From assembly GCA_028287505.1 (NCBI GenBank), contig JAQBPN010000028.1:1-64000 (forward strand): a DNA stretch of 64,000 nucleotides, in the 5' to 3' direction. This stretch comes from Fibrobacterota bacterium. GTDB taxonomy: Bacteria > Fibrobacterota > Fibrobacteria > UBA11236. Of this stretch, positions 47,872 through 57,908 are shown piece by piece; the stretch's first letter is position 1, and the number at the start of each line of letters is the position of its first letter. The translations under genes and the position numbers were made by a program. Below the pieces are notes generated by a model. The model was not told the origin of the DNA. It did not search any database and was given only the letters and a program-made list of their open reading frames with translations.

Positions 47872-48875
47872 TATTGCCAGTAGCCATAGTCGGTTGCGGT
47901 TATTGGGGCCCCAATCTCATCCGCAATTTTTTCGCCTCCCCGCATTTCCGCGTCGCGGCCGTGGTGGATAAGGATCCGGCCCGGCTGGAGGCCATCCGCA
48001 GCATCTATCCCTCCCTCCCCACTTCTTCGGACTTCGCCTCCGCCTTGGCCCCGGAAATAAAACTGGTGGTCCTGGCCACGCCGCCGGAGACGCATCACCC
48101 CATGGGACTCGCGGCCCTCAATGCGGGCAAGCATCTGCTGGTGGAAAAACCCATGGCTTTGAGTTCCGCCCATTGCCGGGAACTCAACGACCTGGCTGCG
48201 CAAAAAGATCTCAAGATCCTGGTGGATCATACTTTTCTCTTCAATCCCGCGGTGGAATACATCAAGTCCTTCATCTCCTCCGGAGACCTGGGCGAACTGC
48301 GCTACCTGGATTCCACGCGCATCAACCTGGGCCTGTTCCAGGAAAAGATCAACGTGGTATGGGATCTGGCCCCGCACGATTTCTCCATCGTCGACTATTT
48401 GCTGGACGAGAAGCCGTCTTCCGTGAGCGCGATCGGCGCCGGCCACCTCAACAAAGATGTCGAAAACCTGGCCTACGTGACGTTCAAATATCCCAGCGGC
48501 ATGATCTGCCACTTCAACTTCAACTGGCTTTCACCGGTCAAGGTGCGCAAGACCCTGCTGGGCGGATCCAAGAAGATGATCCTGTTCGACGATACCGAAC
48601 CCACCGAGAAATTGCGCATCTACGATCACGGCGTGGAGCGCAAGCCGGACCAATTGAAATACTCGCTGCTTGTGGACTACCGCACCGGCGACATCGTGAT
48701 CCCCAAGCTGCCCCAGGTGGAGGCCCTCAAGAAGCTGGTCGATCACGTATACCGGAGCCTTTCCGGCAGCGCGGCCACGCATATCGGCGGGGACGCCGGG
48801 GAGCGCATCGTGCGCTTGCTGGAAGCGGCCCAGAGTTCCATGGCGGCCGGCGGCATTCCCGTGGCGCTGGGCTGA
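47868..48875 (+). CDS. Gfo/Idh/MocA oxidoreductase, WbpB/WlbA-like
   Basis: 335 residues with Rossmann motif VGCGYWGPN, the signature EKPMALS and VVWDLAPHDFSI. In LPS gene clusters, enzymes of this type (WbpB/WlbA) oxidise C3 of a UDP-sugar before a DegT aminotransferase and an N-acetyltransferase act. Matching WbpD-like and WbpE-like genes lie at 52125-53695. It is translationally coupled to lpxK and followed 18 bases later by the PorZ-like gene. The sugar substrate is inferred. Confidence 0.78.
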   Translation: MILPVAIVGCGYWGPNLIRNFFASPHFRVAAVVDKDPARLEAIRSIYPSLPTSSDFASALAPEIKLVVLATPPETHHPMGLAALNAGKHLLVEKPMALSSAHCRELNDLAAQKDLKILVDHTFLFNPAVEYIKSFISSGDLGELRYLDSTRINLGLFQEKINVVWDLAPHDFSIVDYLLDEKPSSVSAIGAGHLNKDVENLAYVTFKYPSGMICHFNFNWLSPVKVRKTLLGGSKKMILFDDTEPTEKLRIYDHGVERKPDQLKYSLLVDYRTGDIVIPKLPQVEALKKLVDHVYRSLSGSAATHIGGDAGERIVRLLEAAQSSMAAGGIPVALG

Positions 48876-48893
48876 AGGGCCGGGAGGAGAAAC

Positions 48894-51140
48894 GTGCGCA
48901 TCGCTTGTCTGATAGGCCTGACCGCCGTAACCCTTTCCCAGGCCCTGGTGGGGGATTGGACCAGCTTTACCCATTTGCAGGTGATCCGGGATCTGGAAGC
49001 GTCCAAGGGCGAGCTGTTCATCGCCACCACGGGAGGCATCCGCAAGCTCGACGTCAAAGGCGCGGAAAAAGTCTACCGCAACACCGAGGGATTGCGCGAC
49101 GTGGGCATCAGCGCCTTGGCGGCCGGCCCGCAAGGGGAGGTCTACGCCACATCGGAACTGGGGTATGTCTACCGCTACGATTCCGGAGCGGATGATTGGG
49201 AAATCCTGGGCACTTCCTATCGCGGCGCCGGGTGGAAGATGAACAAGCGCGCGCTGCTTTACCGCGCGGGTTACCTGGTGCTGGGCAGCGAGAAAGGCCT
49301 CAGCTTCTTCAACCTGAAAAAGAAGGTGGCCGAGGCCAACGTGACCAAGATGGGAAAGGTCAGCGGCATGTCCGTGAATTCGGTCCTGTTCGTCGGGGAC
49401 ACCTTGTTCGCGGGCACCAGCCGCGGCATTTTCAAGACGGTCCTCCATCTGGACAGGCTTCTCACGGATCCGCAGGCTAACATCTTCAATCCGGGCATCT
49501 GGACCAATGTGGGAGGGACCGACGGGGCCTATTTCTTCGATCCCGAGGCCAACAGGGACGACTCCGCATACAAGGAAGACTCCCTGAAGGACATACAGAC
49601 CATCCTGGAGAACAAGCCCGCGCATATCGACGACGCCGCCTTTTACTCCCACGGCTCCCTATACTATGGGGATTCGGGCATCGCCAGCGATTACGAAGGA
49701 TCGTCCTGGCCGGCCGGGAATGCCAGGGTCTCCGCATACGGAAAGCTCATTCTCGACGGGAAGGTCGTGACGGATTCGCCCAGGCTGGAGGCCATCATCA
49801 ACCTCGACGGGAAATGGTACCTGGGCAACCTGTACGGCCTGTATCACTATTATCCCGAATCCGGGAGCTTCCAAAACATCGACAATCGCGAGGACATCCC
49901 GAAGGACGGGATCATCGCCGTCAAAGCCACCCGGTCCGGCGTTTACTTGTGGGCCGCCCCAAGGGTGTATAAGCTGATCGGCAAGGAGTGGAAACCGGTC
50001 GGTGATTTCGAGGTCATGAGCGATGCAACCGACTCCAAGATCCGCGGGCAGCATGCGTTCGATGTCCCCGGAGCGGACCAGCTTTATCTGGGCACTTGGG
50101 GACAGGGGTTTCATACCTATGTCAACGGCGAGCACAAGACTTACGACGCCGGCAATTCCTGCATCGTATCGACGGTGGATGCGAACCCGAACTATCCGGT
50201 TATCTGGTCCCAGACGCTTTATAAGAACAAAGGGATCTGGATGACGAACTGGGTAGTCGGCAAGGGGTACCATTTCGGTTACTACGATTTGGATAAAGGA
50301 ACGATGCAGTGCTTTGCGCCCGATGCCAAGGACGATGAGCCGAGGAATCTCCAGGTTGTAGGGGATTCCGTCCTCACTGTGGTCACGGAACGCGGCGTGG
50401 AGGCCTACCGCTTTCACGACAACGGCGGTTCGATGACGGTGGAGCCGGCCAACCTTCTGGCCGGCCTTCCCAGCGCCGGAGATTCTCCCCTGGCCGCCAA
50501 GATGGACCGGTTAGGCAATCTCTGGGTGACCACGAAAGGGTCCAACCTGTTTTATATCCCTTCCGTCACTTTCAACGCCGGCACCGCACAATCCTTCAAA
50601 TCCCTGGATGGATTCACAGGCACGGCCTGCCTGAATCTCGAAAGCGATCCGCAAGGACACCTGTGGGCGGGATGCACGGAGGGAGGCGTCTTCGAAATCA
50701 TCCCGGGCCGCGACAGCCTGTCGCACACCTTCCGCAAGTACGGCTTGAACGAAGGATTGCTATCGGACGTCATTTTCCACCTGGATGTGAACCAGGACAA
50801 CGGAGATGTCTGGGTCGCCACGGAAAAAGGGCTGGCCCGCCTGGAAAGCACGTCCCGCCCCACGCGTCCCGATCTGTCCGAGGTGAAGGTGTATCCCAAT
50901 CCCTTCCTGGCCAAGCATGCCAACGTGGTTTTCTCCAACCTCAGTCCCGGCAGCCAGGTGCAGGTGACCACCCAATCCGGTTCCGTGGTGTACCATCAAT
51001 CCCTGACCGGGGGCACGGGAGACCAGATCCGTTGGAACGGCCGCAATCAGGCGGGCGAGCGGGTGCGGGAAGGCGTCTATTTTTACATAGTGAGATCCCC
51101 CAAGGAGACCAAGAACGGGAAGATTATCGTAGCGCGATAA
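48894..51140 (+). CDS. PorZ-like secreted beta-propeller protein with a T9SS type A sorting domain
   Basis: 748 residues from GTG 48894, with GGGAGGAG upstream. The signal peptide precedes a two-propeller body (LFIATTGGIRKLDV, NTEGLRDVGISALAAGP, LWVTTKGSNLFYI, VWVATEKGLARLE). The C-terminal ~80 residues are a complete T9SS type A domain (VKVYPNPFLAK, GVYFYIVRSPK, NGKIIVAR). Length, layout and the GLRDVGI motif agree with PorZ, a member of the PorU/V/Q/Z attachment complex that binds the anchoring lipopolysaccharide in Porphyromonas. A generic regulator-propeller remains possible. Confidence 0.78.
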   Translation: MRIACLIGLTAVTLSQALVGDWTSFTHLQVIRDLEASKGELFIATTGGIRKLDVKGAEKVYRNTEGLRDVGISALAAGPQGEVYATSELGYVYRYDSGADDWEILGTSYRGAGWKMNKRALLYRAGYLVLGSEKGLSFFNLKKKVAEANVTKMGKVSGMSVNSVLFVGDTLFAGTSRGIFKTVLHLDRLLTDPQANIFNPGIWTNVGGTDGAYFFDPEANRDDSAYKEDSLKDIQTILENKPAHIDDAAFYSHGSLYYGDSGIASDYEGSSWPAGNARVSAYGKLILDGKVVTDSPRLEAIINLDGKWYLGNLYGLYHYYPESGSFQNIDNREDIPKDGIIAVKATRSGVYLWAAPRVYKLIGKEWKPVGDFEVMSDATDSKIRGQHAFDVPGADQLYLGTWGQGFHTYVNGEHKTYDAGNSCIVSTVDANPNYPVIWSQTLYKNKGIWMTNWVVGKGYHFGYYDLDKGTMQCFAPDAKDDEPRNLQVVGDSVLTVVTERGVEAYRFHDNGGSMTVEPANLLAGLPSAGDSPLAAKMDRLGNLWVTTKGSNLFYIPSVTFNAGTAQSFKSLDGFTGTACLNLESDPQGHLWAGCTEGGVFEIIPGRDSLSHTFRKYGLNEGLLSDVIFHLDVNQDNGDVWVATEKGLARLESTSRPTRPDLSEVKVYPNPFLAKHANVVFSNLSPGSQVQVTTQSGSVVYHQSLTGGTGDQIRWNGRNQAGERVREGVYFYIVRSPKETKNGKIIVAR

Positions 51141-51192
51141 TCCGGTATCGTCGCACGATGATCCGTTCCCGCGGGATGCGGTGCTAAGGCCG

Positions 51193-52113
51193 TTAAGGCC
51201 GCGAGGCCGGAGCCTGACGACCGGGCGGCGCTTGCCGATAGCCGCGCGCGTAGCAGTTGAAGATCACATAGCGATAGAAGGCGTACGGCCAGGGCCAGCC
51301 TTTGGCCCCGGTGACCAGCGAGCGGCAAAGGGAAAAGGCCACGGGATTGACGAACAGCAGGTCCCAGGGCTTGCGTACGAACCCCAACTTGAACTGGGCC
51401 GCCAGCTCCGGGTTGTCGCCGATGAGCACGGGCAGGTTCACCCGGCCGAAATGGAACAGGCGCGCGAAATAGGATTCCAGGCCCGTAACCGAGGGGTGAC
51501 GGACCTCCGCCTCTCCGTTGTAACGCAAGGGTACGCCCAGCTTGCGCAGTTTGCAGCCCAGGTCCACGTCCTCGCCGCCCCAGCCGAGCAGGTCCGTGCG
51601 GAAGCCCCCGGCTTTTTCGAACACGGCCTTGGAAAGCCGGAAGTTCTGGGAGATGAAATACGCCGGGGGAATGACTTCCTTGCGGCTGAGCTTGCCGATG
51701 CCGGAACCCTTGGAGAGAAAACGGCTGAAGCCGCTCCTGGGATTGCCGTCGTACGAGACCTTGCCGATGTAAGCGATGTCCGGATCGAGGTCTTCCCAGG
51801 CCTTGAAGAAGCCGGGCAGGATCTTGCAGTCTCCGTCCAGGAAGACCAGGATGGGAGCGGAGGCCTCTTTGGCCAGCAGGTTGCGGATGGCCCCGCGGCC
51901 CAGGTTTTCCGGGGGGCGGATGAGGCGGAAGGGAAAGAGACCGGCCAGCTTCCCCAGGCGCTCGTAGGTTCCGTCGTCGGAGAAGTCGTCGGCGAAGCAG
52001 ATCTCCCAGGCGGGATTGCCCGCGAGGTCCGCGAATACCGAGCGCACCACTTCGTCGATGCGGCCGGCCTCGTTCCGGACCGGAAGGAGAAGACTATATT
52101 TTGCCGTATGCAT
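51193..52113 (-). CDS. Family 2 glycosyltransferase
   Basis: 306 residues. LLPVRNEAGRIDEVVRSV at the N-terminus, the DxD-type FLDGDCK and LLGWGGEDVDLGCKL are typical of GT2 enzymes. A C-terminal hydrophobic stretch may attach it to the membrane. It transcribes leftward, divergent from the acetyltransferase and against most of the cluster. Donor and acceptor unknown. Confidence 0.85.
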   Translation of the reverse strand: MHTAKYSLLLPVRNEAGRIDEVVRSVFADLAGNPAWEICFADDFSDDGTYERLGKLAGLFPFRLIRPPENLGRGAIRNLLAKEASAPILVFLDGDCKILPGFFKAWEDLDPDIAYIGKVSYDGNPRSGFSRFLSKGSGIGKLSRKEVIPPAYFISQNFRLSKAVFEKAGGFRTDLLGWGGEDVDLGCKLRKLGVPLRYNGEAEVRHPSVTGLESYFARLFHFGRVNLPVLIGDNPELAAQFKLGFVRKPWDLLFVNPVAFSLCRSLVTGAKGWPWPYAFYRYVIFNCYARGYRQAPPGRQAPASRP

Positions 52114-52124
52114 GAGGACCGGGA

Positions 52125-52592
52125 ATGAGCGCTTCGGAAAAACGGAACATCGTGGACGTGAAACAGGGGAAGGACGTGCGCATCGGCGATTTCGTGAACC
52201 TGTATGGCTGCGAAATAGGCGACGATAGCATGATAGGTCCCTTCGTGGAAATCCAGCGTGGAGCCGTCATCGGCCGCCGGTGTAAGATACAAAGCCACTC
52301 TTTCATTTGCACAGGAGTCGCCATCGGGGATGATGTGTTCATCGGGCACGGAGTGGTGTTCAGCAACGATAAACACCCAAGGTCCTCCAAGGACGGCAGG
52401 CTCATCAACAGCCAGGACGACTGGACCCTGCTGGAAACCAAGGTGGGCGCGGGCGCGTCCATCGGCAACAACGCCACCATCCTGCCCGGCATCGAAATAG
52501 GCGCGGGCGCCGTGATCGGAGCGGGGGCGGTGGTGACCAAATCCGTGCCCGCCGGCAAAACCGTGCTCGGCCCCCCGATGCGGTTCAAATGA
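52125..52592 (+). CDS. Left-handed beta-helix sugar N-acetyltransferase, WbpD/WlbB-like
   Basis: 155 residues of hexapeptide repeats (IGDDSMIGPFVEIQ, GAVIGRRCKIQSH, VGAGASIGNNATILPG, IEIGAGAVIGAGAVV) with the loop FSNDKHPRSS. This resembles WbpD/WlbB, which acetylate the 3-amino group of UDP-2-acetamido-3-amino sugars. It overlaps the aminotransferase gene by four bases, supporting sequential steps. Confidence 0.82.
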   Translation: MSASEKRNIVDVKQGKDVRIGDFVNLYGCEIGDDSMIGPFVEIQRGAVIGRRCKIQSHSFICTGVAIGDDVFIGHGVVFSNDKHPRSSKDGRLINSQDDWTLLETKVGAGASIGNNATILPGIEIGAGAVIGAGAVVTKSVPAGKTVLGPPMRFK

Positions 52593-53695
52593 AGACCTCC
52601 GTGCCCTTCCAGGATCTCTATCCCGCCAACCGTCTCGTGGAAAACGCCTTCCTGCAGGGCGCCGCCAAGCTGTACCGGGAAAGCGCATTCAGCGGCGGCC
52701 CCTACGTGGAGTCCTTTGAAAAGGCCTTCGGCCGCTATCTGGGAGCGCCCCATTGCCTGGGCCTCAACAGCGGCACCTCCGCCGTCCATCTGGCACTGGC
52801 CGCCCTGGGGATTGGTCCCGGGGATGAAGTGGTCGTGCCCGCATTCACCTTCGTAGGCAGCGCCTGGGGCATTCTCTACTGCGGCGCCAAGCCCGTCTTC
52901 GCGGACGTGGAGGCCGATACCGCTTGCATCGATCCGGAATCCCTGGCCGCCGTCCTCACCCCCCGCACCAAGGCCGTGATCGTGGTGCACCTGTTCGGCC
53001 GCCCGGCGCCCATGGATCGCATCAAGGCGGTCCTGAAGGCGCGCAAGGGACCCCGCATCGCCCTCATCGAGGACGCGGCCCAGGCCCACGGGGCCGTCTG
53101 GAAGGGCCGCCAAATCGGGACCCTGGGGGACGCGGGATGTTTTTCCTTCTATCCCAGCAAGAATCTGGGCGCGGCCGGAGAGGCCGGCGCCGTGGTGACC
53201 AAGAGCGCGGCCCTGGCGGAAAAGATCGCGCGCCTGCGCAATCATGGGCAGAAGGTCCGCTACCAACACGAAATGCTGGGATTCAATTACCGCATGGACG
53301 GCCTGCAGGGCCTGTTCCTGGAAAAGAAACTGGTCCATCTGGAACGCATGAATGCGGACCGGGAAGGGATCGCGGCCGCCTATCTGGCCGGCCTGGATAA
53401 CCCGGAAGTCACCCCGCTGGACGGCGGTCCCGGATCGGCCTGGCATCTGTTCGTCTGCCGGGTCCCGCGCCGCAAGACCTTCCTGGCCCATCTGGACAAA
53501 AAGGGCGTGGGCTACGGGATCCATTATCCCCTGATCCTGCCGGAGCTGCCGCCCTTCCAATCCCGCCAGGGGAATCCGGCGCGTTACCCCAACGCCCTGG
53601 CCCTGTCGCGATCGGTGGTGAGCCTGCCGCTGTATTACGGGATGCCTTCCGAACACGTGGAACGCGTCATCGACGCGGTCGATGGTTGGCGCTGA
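52589..53695 (+). CDS. DegT/DnrJ/EryC1 PLP aminotransferase, WbpE-like
   Basis: 368 residues. SGTSAVHLALAALGIGPGDE, FTFVGSA, IEDAAQAHGA and the PLP-lysine motif SFYPSKNLGA define a sugar aminotransferase. The coupled acetyltransferase and the WbpB-like dehydrogenase at 47868 suggest the C3-amination step. Full length; start overlaps upstream stop. Confidence 0.88.
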   Translation: MKTSVPFQDLYPANRLVENAFLQGAAKLYRESAFSGGPYVESFEKAFGRYLGAPHCLGLNSGTSAVHLALAALGIGPGDEVVVPAFTFVGSAWGILYCGAKPVFADVEADTACIDPESLAAVLTPRTKAVIVVHLFGRPAPMDRIKAVLKARKGPRIALIEDAAQAHGAVWKGRQIGTLGDAGCFSFYPSKNLGAAGEAGAVVTKSAALAEKIARLRNHGQKVRYQHEMLGFNYRMDGLQGLFLEKKLVHLERMNADREGIAAAYLAGLDNPEVTPLDGGPGSAWHLFVCRVPRRKTFLAHLDKKGVGYGIHYPLILPELPPFQSRQGNPARYPNALALSRSVVSLPLYYGMPSEHVERVIDAVDGWR

Positions 53696-53714
53696 AACCG
53701 CCTTCGGCCCAAGT

Positions 53715-54884
53715 TCAGCGGTACAGGGACAGGTAGGCGGATTCTTCCGCTTCCCAACACAACGCGGCCCCGGCCGCCGGCAGATTCCCCAGGAAACCCT
53801 CGCGCAGCCCGGGCTCCTCGCGCATGCGCCGCAAGGCCGCCGCCAGCGTTTCCGGCGCGTACGGCTCCAGGCATATCCCCACGCCATACCCTTCCACCAC
53901 CTTGCGGATTTCCGGCAAGGCCGTGGCGATGACGGGCACGCCCGCCTGGATGTATTCGAACAGCTTTCCCGGAAGCGAATACAGGTAACTTGCCGATAAC
54001 GCCTGGAAGGGAGCCAGTCCCGCGAAGGCGCCGCGCGTCAGGGTAACCAGATCGCGGAAATCCACCTCGCCCAGGAAATGCGTCCGATCCGCGCAGCCTT
54101 CGGCCTTGGCCAAGGCGCGCAAGGATTCCCGCAAAGGGCCGTCGCCGATGACGGCGAAGTGGATTCCGGGAGCGGAGGGCAGGGCGCGCAAGGCGGTTTC
54201 CAGGCCGCGGCCTTCTTGGAGCATGCCTTGGTAAATCAGAATGGGCGCTTCGGCGGGGAGACCGCAACGGGCATGCAGGGCATCGGGGCCGTTACCGGCC
54301 GCGGGGGGGATTACGGCGGAACGCTCGGGCACGTTGCGGACCGTCACCACCGGGATCTTGAAATCCGCGCGCAGGTGCGCGGCGATGCTGTCGCACACCG
54401 TGGCGGCCACGGCGGAGCCACCGGCGCCCCAGCGTTCCAGGCCCCGCCAGATGCGGCGCTTCCAGGGCTTGGCGCGCAGGCTGGGAAGCTCGGAAAAATA
54501 TTCCATGGAGAAATAGGCGATTCGGATCCGCCTTCCTCCGGCCAGAAAGGAATACAATCTGGCGGGCGCCAAGGCATAGGGGTCGATGGCTTCGATGGAT
54601 TGGGGCCGCATGCGACGGAGACGGAAGAAAAAACCGGCCATCAATCTGAGGAAGAAGACCGTCCCGCCGCTCCCGAAGGGCAGGACCAGGCGTTCCGTCT
54701 CGACGCCGGGAAAGGAGTATACGGGTTCGTTGCCATCCTTTTCCCAATACAGGAGCCGGACCCGGGCGAATGCCTTTTTCAGGCTTTTGAGATGCCGTTC
54801 CACGTGGGGGTAATAACGCGGGGATTGGGCGACCACCAGGGTAATCTCGCCGGTACCGGGTTCAGCTTTTTGGGAGGTCTCCAC
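53715..54884 (-). CDS. Family 4 glycosyltransferase
   Basis: 389 residues from GTG 54884; the ATG at 54974 would overlap the divergent gene and its extra residues look unrelated. The N-terminal half has ITLVVAQSPRYYPHVERHLKSL; the C-terminal half has PILIYQGMLQEGRGL, VIGDGPLRESL and GKLFEYIQAGVPVIA, as in GT4 retaining enzymes. It is divergent from the deacetylase-like gene. Confidence 0.85.
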   Translation of the reverse strand: METSQKAEPGTGEITLVVAQSPRYYPHVERHLKSLKKAFARVRLLYWEKDGNEPVYSFPGVETERLVLPFGSGGTVFFLRLMAGFFFRLRRMRPQSIEAIDPYALAPARLYSFLAGGRRIRIAYFSMEYFSELPSLRAKPWKRRIWRGLERWGAGGSAVAATVCDSIAAHLRADFKIPVVTVRNVPERSAVIPPAAGNGPDALHARCGLPAEAPILIYQGMLQEGRGLETALRALPSAPGIHFAVIGDGPLRESLRALAKAEGCADRTHFLGEVDFRDLVTLTRGAFAGLAPFQALSASYLYSLPGKLFEYIQAGVPVIATALPEIRKVVEGYGVGICLEPYAPETLAAALRRMREEPGLREGFLGNLPAAGAALCWEAEESAYLSLYR

Positions 54885-54967
54885 CGATTGCGCCCCTGCG
54901 CCGGCCCGGGTGTGCGCGGAGGCGCCACCCTGCCGGCAAGGGCCCAAACTATGATTGTGCCCGGAAA

Positions 54968-56491
54968 ATGTCAATGCGCCGAACTTTCTATATTCCCTGC
55001 GGCACGGAAGCGATGATGGAACAACCTCTCAGCCCCATGCGCTTCCGCGGCAACCGCTCCAACCCCAATCATCCCGCCGTCCTGCATTTGCTGCGCACCT
55101 ATGCGGCCCATCTCGGCGCGGGTTTGCGCGAAGTGGACGACGGTGAAGCGGACATCCATTGGGATCGCCCGCTCCCGGAATCCCCGGGAGCCTGCATCTT
55201 CCTTCCCGGCCGGCCGCAAGCGATTGTGGACGCCGGGTGCGCCAGGACCCGGGACGGATTCCCGGTGCCCATCCGCGGCATCCGATCGCCGCCGATGGGG
55301 AAGCCGGAACTTCCCGATGCCGGCGGTTCCGCCGGTGCGCCGGAAGTCCTGGACGCCTGCGGCGAGGCCGGGCTTTCCTTGCGCGACGGCATCCTCCGCG
55401 CGGATTGGGATCTGCTCTCCTTCTGCGCCGACATTCTTTTCAAACGCGCCGATTTCCTTCCGGAATACCGCGAGGCCTCCCGGGAGGGTCATTGCCGGGA
55501 TCTGTCCGACGCCGCCCTGGGCCTGGCGAAGGAGCCTTGGGTGGATCGATGGATGTTCCGCCTGCTGGAACATCTGCCGCGTTTCCGCGGCCCCATCGCG
55601 GCCCTGCCTTCCCGCGCCCGCATCTGGCTCACGCATGATCTGGACAATCTTTCCAAATGGCGCGTGCGCTCGGTGGCGGGACAGTTGGCGCGCACGCCTT
55701 TGCAAGCCGCCCGCGGCCGCTTCGGCCTTCTGCGGCGGAATTACGGAGAGATGCTGACCCTCGCCTTCACCGGCAAGGATCCTTACGACACCATGGACGC
55801 CATCCACGCCCTGGAAGGCGCGCGCAAGTCCGCGAGCTTCTTCCTGGCCAACGGCCTGGATCATCTCTTCCACCGTTATGAACTTTCGCGGCCGCGCTAC
55901 CGGCGGGTGCTGGCCGATTGCCTGCGCGCCGGAAAGGACATCGGCCTGCATGGGCAGGTGCACGTCATATCCGACGCGGCCGGTATCAAGGCCGAGGTGG
56001 ACAAGCTGGCGGGCCTGGCGGAAAAACCGGTGGCGCTCAACCGGCAGCACTACCTGCGTTGGGACGCGGCAAGGACGTTCGCGTGCCTGGAAGCGGCCGG
56101 CATCCGGGTGGACTCCACCTTGGGTTACAATGACACTCCCGGTTTCCGCACCGGCACGGCCTGGCCCTACCTCTGGTTCGACTGCGCCGCGGACCGGCCC
56201 ACCCGGCTTTTGGAGGTCCCTCTCATCCTGGCCGAATTCCAATTCTACGATCCGCAGAAATTCGACGGCGACGCGGTGCGGCGGGTGATGAAGACCTATC
56301 TGGAGACGGCCTGCCGGCAGGGCGGCGTTTTCACCGTGCTCTTCCACAACCAGTATTTCCACGAACCGGAATTCCCCGGTCACGGACGGGTCTACGCGGA
56401 CCTCCTGGCCTGGGCGGACGAACGCGGCCTGCCGGACTTCGATCCCCTGGGGACGCATGCGCGTTACGCGGAGGCGGATGTCCGCGGATAG
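54968..56491 (+). CDS. Polysaccharide deacetylase-like protein
   Basis: 507 residues. WLTHDLDNLSKWR supplies the Asp pair of the NodB-type fold, GKDIGLHGQVH the His pair region, and FTVLFHNQYFHEPEF the C-terminal His. An N-terminal ~200-residue domain precedes it and is unrecognised. The start may be ATG 54968 or one of the ATGs near 55013. Likely acts on a glycan in the same cluster; metal dependence is inferred. Confidence 0.72.
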   Translation: MSMRRTFYIPCGTEAMMEQPLSPMRFRGNRSNPNHPAVLHLLRTYAAHLGAGLREVDDGEADIHWDRPLPESPGACIFLPGRPQAIVDAGCARTRDGFPVPIRGIRSPPMGKPELPDAGGSAGAPEVLDACGEAGLSLRDGILRADWDLLSFCADILFKRADFLPEYREASREGHCRDLSDAALGLAKEPWVDRWMFRLLEHLPRFRGPIAALPSRARIWLTHDLDNLSKWRVRSVAGQLARTPLQAARGRFGLLRRNYGEMLTLAFTGKDPYDTMDAIHALEGARKSASFFLANGLDHLFHRYELSRPRYRRVLADCLRAGKDIGLHGQVHVISDAAGIKAEVDKLAGLAEKPVALNRQHYLRWDAARTFACLEAAGIRVDSTLGYNDTPGFRTGTAWPYLWFDCAADRPTRLLEVPLILAEFQFYDPQKFDGDAVRRVMKTYLETACRQGGVFTVLFHNQYFHEPEFPGHGRVYADLLAWADERGLPDFDPLGTHARYAEADVRG

Positions 56492-57857
56492 CGCGCCCGG
56501 GGCGCGCGAAGGCCTGCGCTCCCGGGAGGGCGATCCGGAGGCGGTGGCCCCCGGCGCGCTGGTCCCCGCCAGGCCCACGGCCCTGGTGTTCGCCTCGCTG
56601 GCGGCCGGCCAGGCGCTCAACTTCGTCGCCCTCTCGCTCTTCTCCGCCTGGCTGGGGCTGGAGACCTTCGGCAAATACGGCATCTGCCTGCTGGACTTCA
56701 CCGTCTTCTGCAATCTCGCCAACTTCGCGTTGCCCGCCGCCTCCATCACCATGGCCGTGCGCGGCGGTTTCCGCGATCGCGATTTCTCCCTGGCCATGGG
56801 CACCCGGTGGTGGACCTCCCTGGCCGCCGCCGCCCTCTACCTGCTTTTCGAGGTAACCTTCCGGGAACGAAACATGCGGATTACCGCGTTCGCCCTGGCG
56901 CCCGCCGTGCTTTTCAACCCCGCGCAGCTGGAATGGTGGTTCGTGGCCCGGCAGTCCTGGCGGGACCTGGTGATCCATCGCTGCCTGGGCGGGGCCGTCA
57001 CCCTCTGCGCGGCATTCCTGCTGGTGCGCGGCCGGCCCATCCTGCCCGCGGCCGCGGCGGCCTATAGCGCGGGCGTGATTGCGGCCACCTTTTATCTGAT
57101 CGCCCGGTCCGCGGGCGGCGGCAAGGGTCTGCGTCTTCCCTGGCCGCGTCCCGGCGTGCCGCGCATGCGCTGGCTCTGGCGCAAGTCCTTGCCTCTGGCC
57201 CTCACCGGCGGATTCGACTTCCTTTTTCTGCCCCTGGGATTCTACGCTTTCAAAACCATGCAAGGGGAAGGGCCGTTGCTAGGGGCCTACGGCGCCGCGT
57301 ACCGGCTCATCCTGGCGGCGTCCCTGTTCGCTTCTTCCCTGTTCGTGGTGCTGCTGCCGCGTTTTTCCAAGCCGCGCTTCGATCTGGAATCCTCCCTGCG
57401 CCGTCTCTTCGACGGGATGGCGTTGATCCTGGCGGTCCCGTTGCTTGCCGCTCCCTTTCTGGCCAAACCCATTCTGTCCCTTCTTTTCCCAAAGGCGGGA
57501 TGGGACCCGGTATCCTTCGCCTATGCCGCCTGGACCTTGTCCACCATGGCATTGGCCACCTATCTCCACTTGTTGCGCATGCCGCCGCTTACCCGCACCC
57601 TGGCGGCGGGCGGGTCCTGGACGTATTGCCGCCGTTTCATCCTCGCCGGCCTCGTCAACGGGGTTTCCATCGGCATGGGAGTCTGGGCCGGGAAACCCGA
57701 GTGGCTGCCGGTATGGGCGTTGGCGGGGGACCTGGTCTTCACCGCCGGATGGCTGGCCACCCTGCATCCGCGGGCACGGGCCGGATTATGGGGGCGTCTG
57801 GCGGCATTGGCCGCATGGTCGGGATTCTACCTGGCCTGGGCGCGCCATTGGGCCTGA
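56478..57857 (+). CDS. Wzx-like oligosaccharide flippase (MOP superfamily)
   Basis: 459 residues from ATG 56478, with GGAGGCGG just upstream and overlapping the previous stop by 14 bases. About twelve hydrophobic segments, starting ALVFASLAAGQALNFVALSLF, and a GKYGICLLDFTVF motif fit polysaccharide biosynthesis exporters. It would move a lipid-linked oligosaccharide across the inner membrane. Confidence 0.82.
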   Translation: MSADSAPGAREGLRSREGDPEAVAPGALVPARPTALVFASLAAGQALNFVALSLFSAWLGLETFGKYGICLLDFTVFCNLANFALPAASITMAVRGGFRDRDFSLAMGTRWWTSLAAAALYLLFEVTFRERNMRITAFALAPAVLFNPAQLEWWFVARQSWRDLVIHRCLGGAVTLCAAFLLVRGRPILPAAAAAYSAGVIAATFYLIARSAGGGKGLRLPWPRPGVPRMRWLWRKSLPLALTGGFDFLFLPLGFYAFKTMQGEGPLLGAYGAAYRLILAASLFASSLFVVLLPRFSKPRFDLESSLRRLFDGMALILAVPLLAAPFLAKPILSLLFPKAGWDPVSFAYAAWTLSTMALATYLHLLRMPPLTRTLAAGGSWTYCRRFILAGLVNGVSIGMGVWAGKPEWLPVWALAGDLVFTAGWLATLHPRARAGLWGRLAALAAWSGFYLAWARHWA

Positions 57858-57908
57858 GAGGGCGCGTCCGCCGCGCGGGCCGGGTAAACGCGGTAAAAAT
57901 CATACATT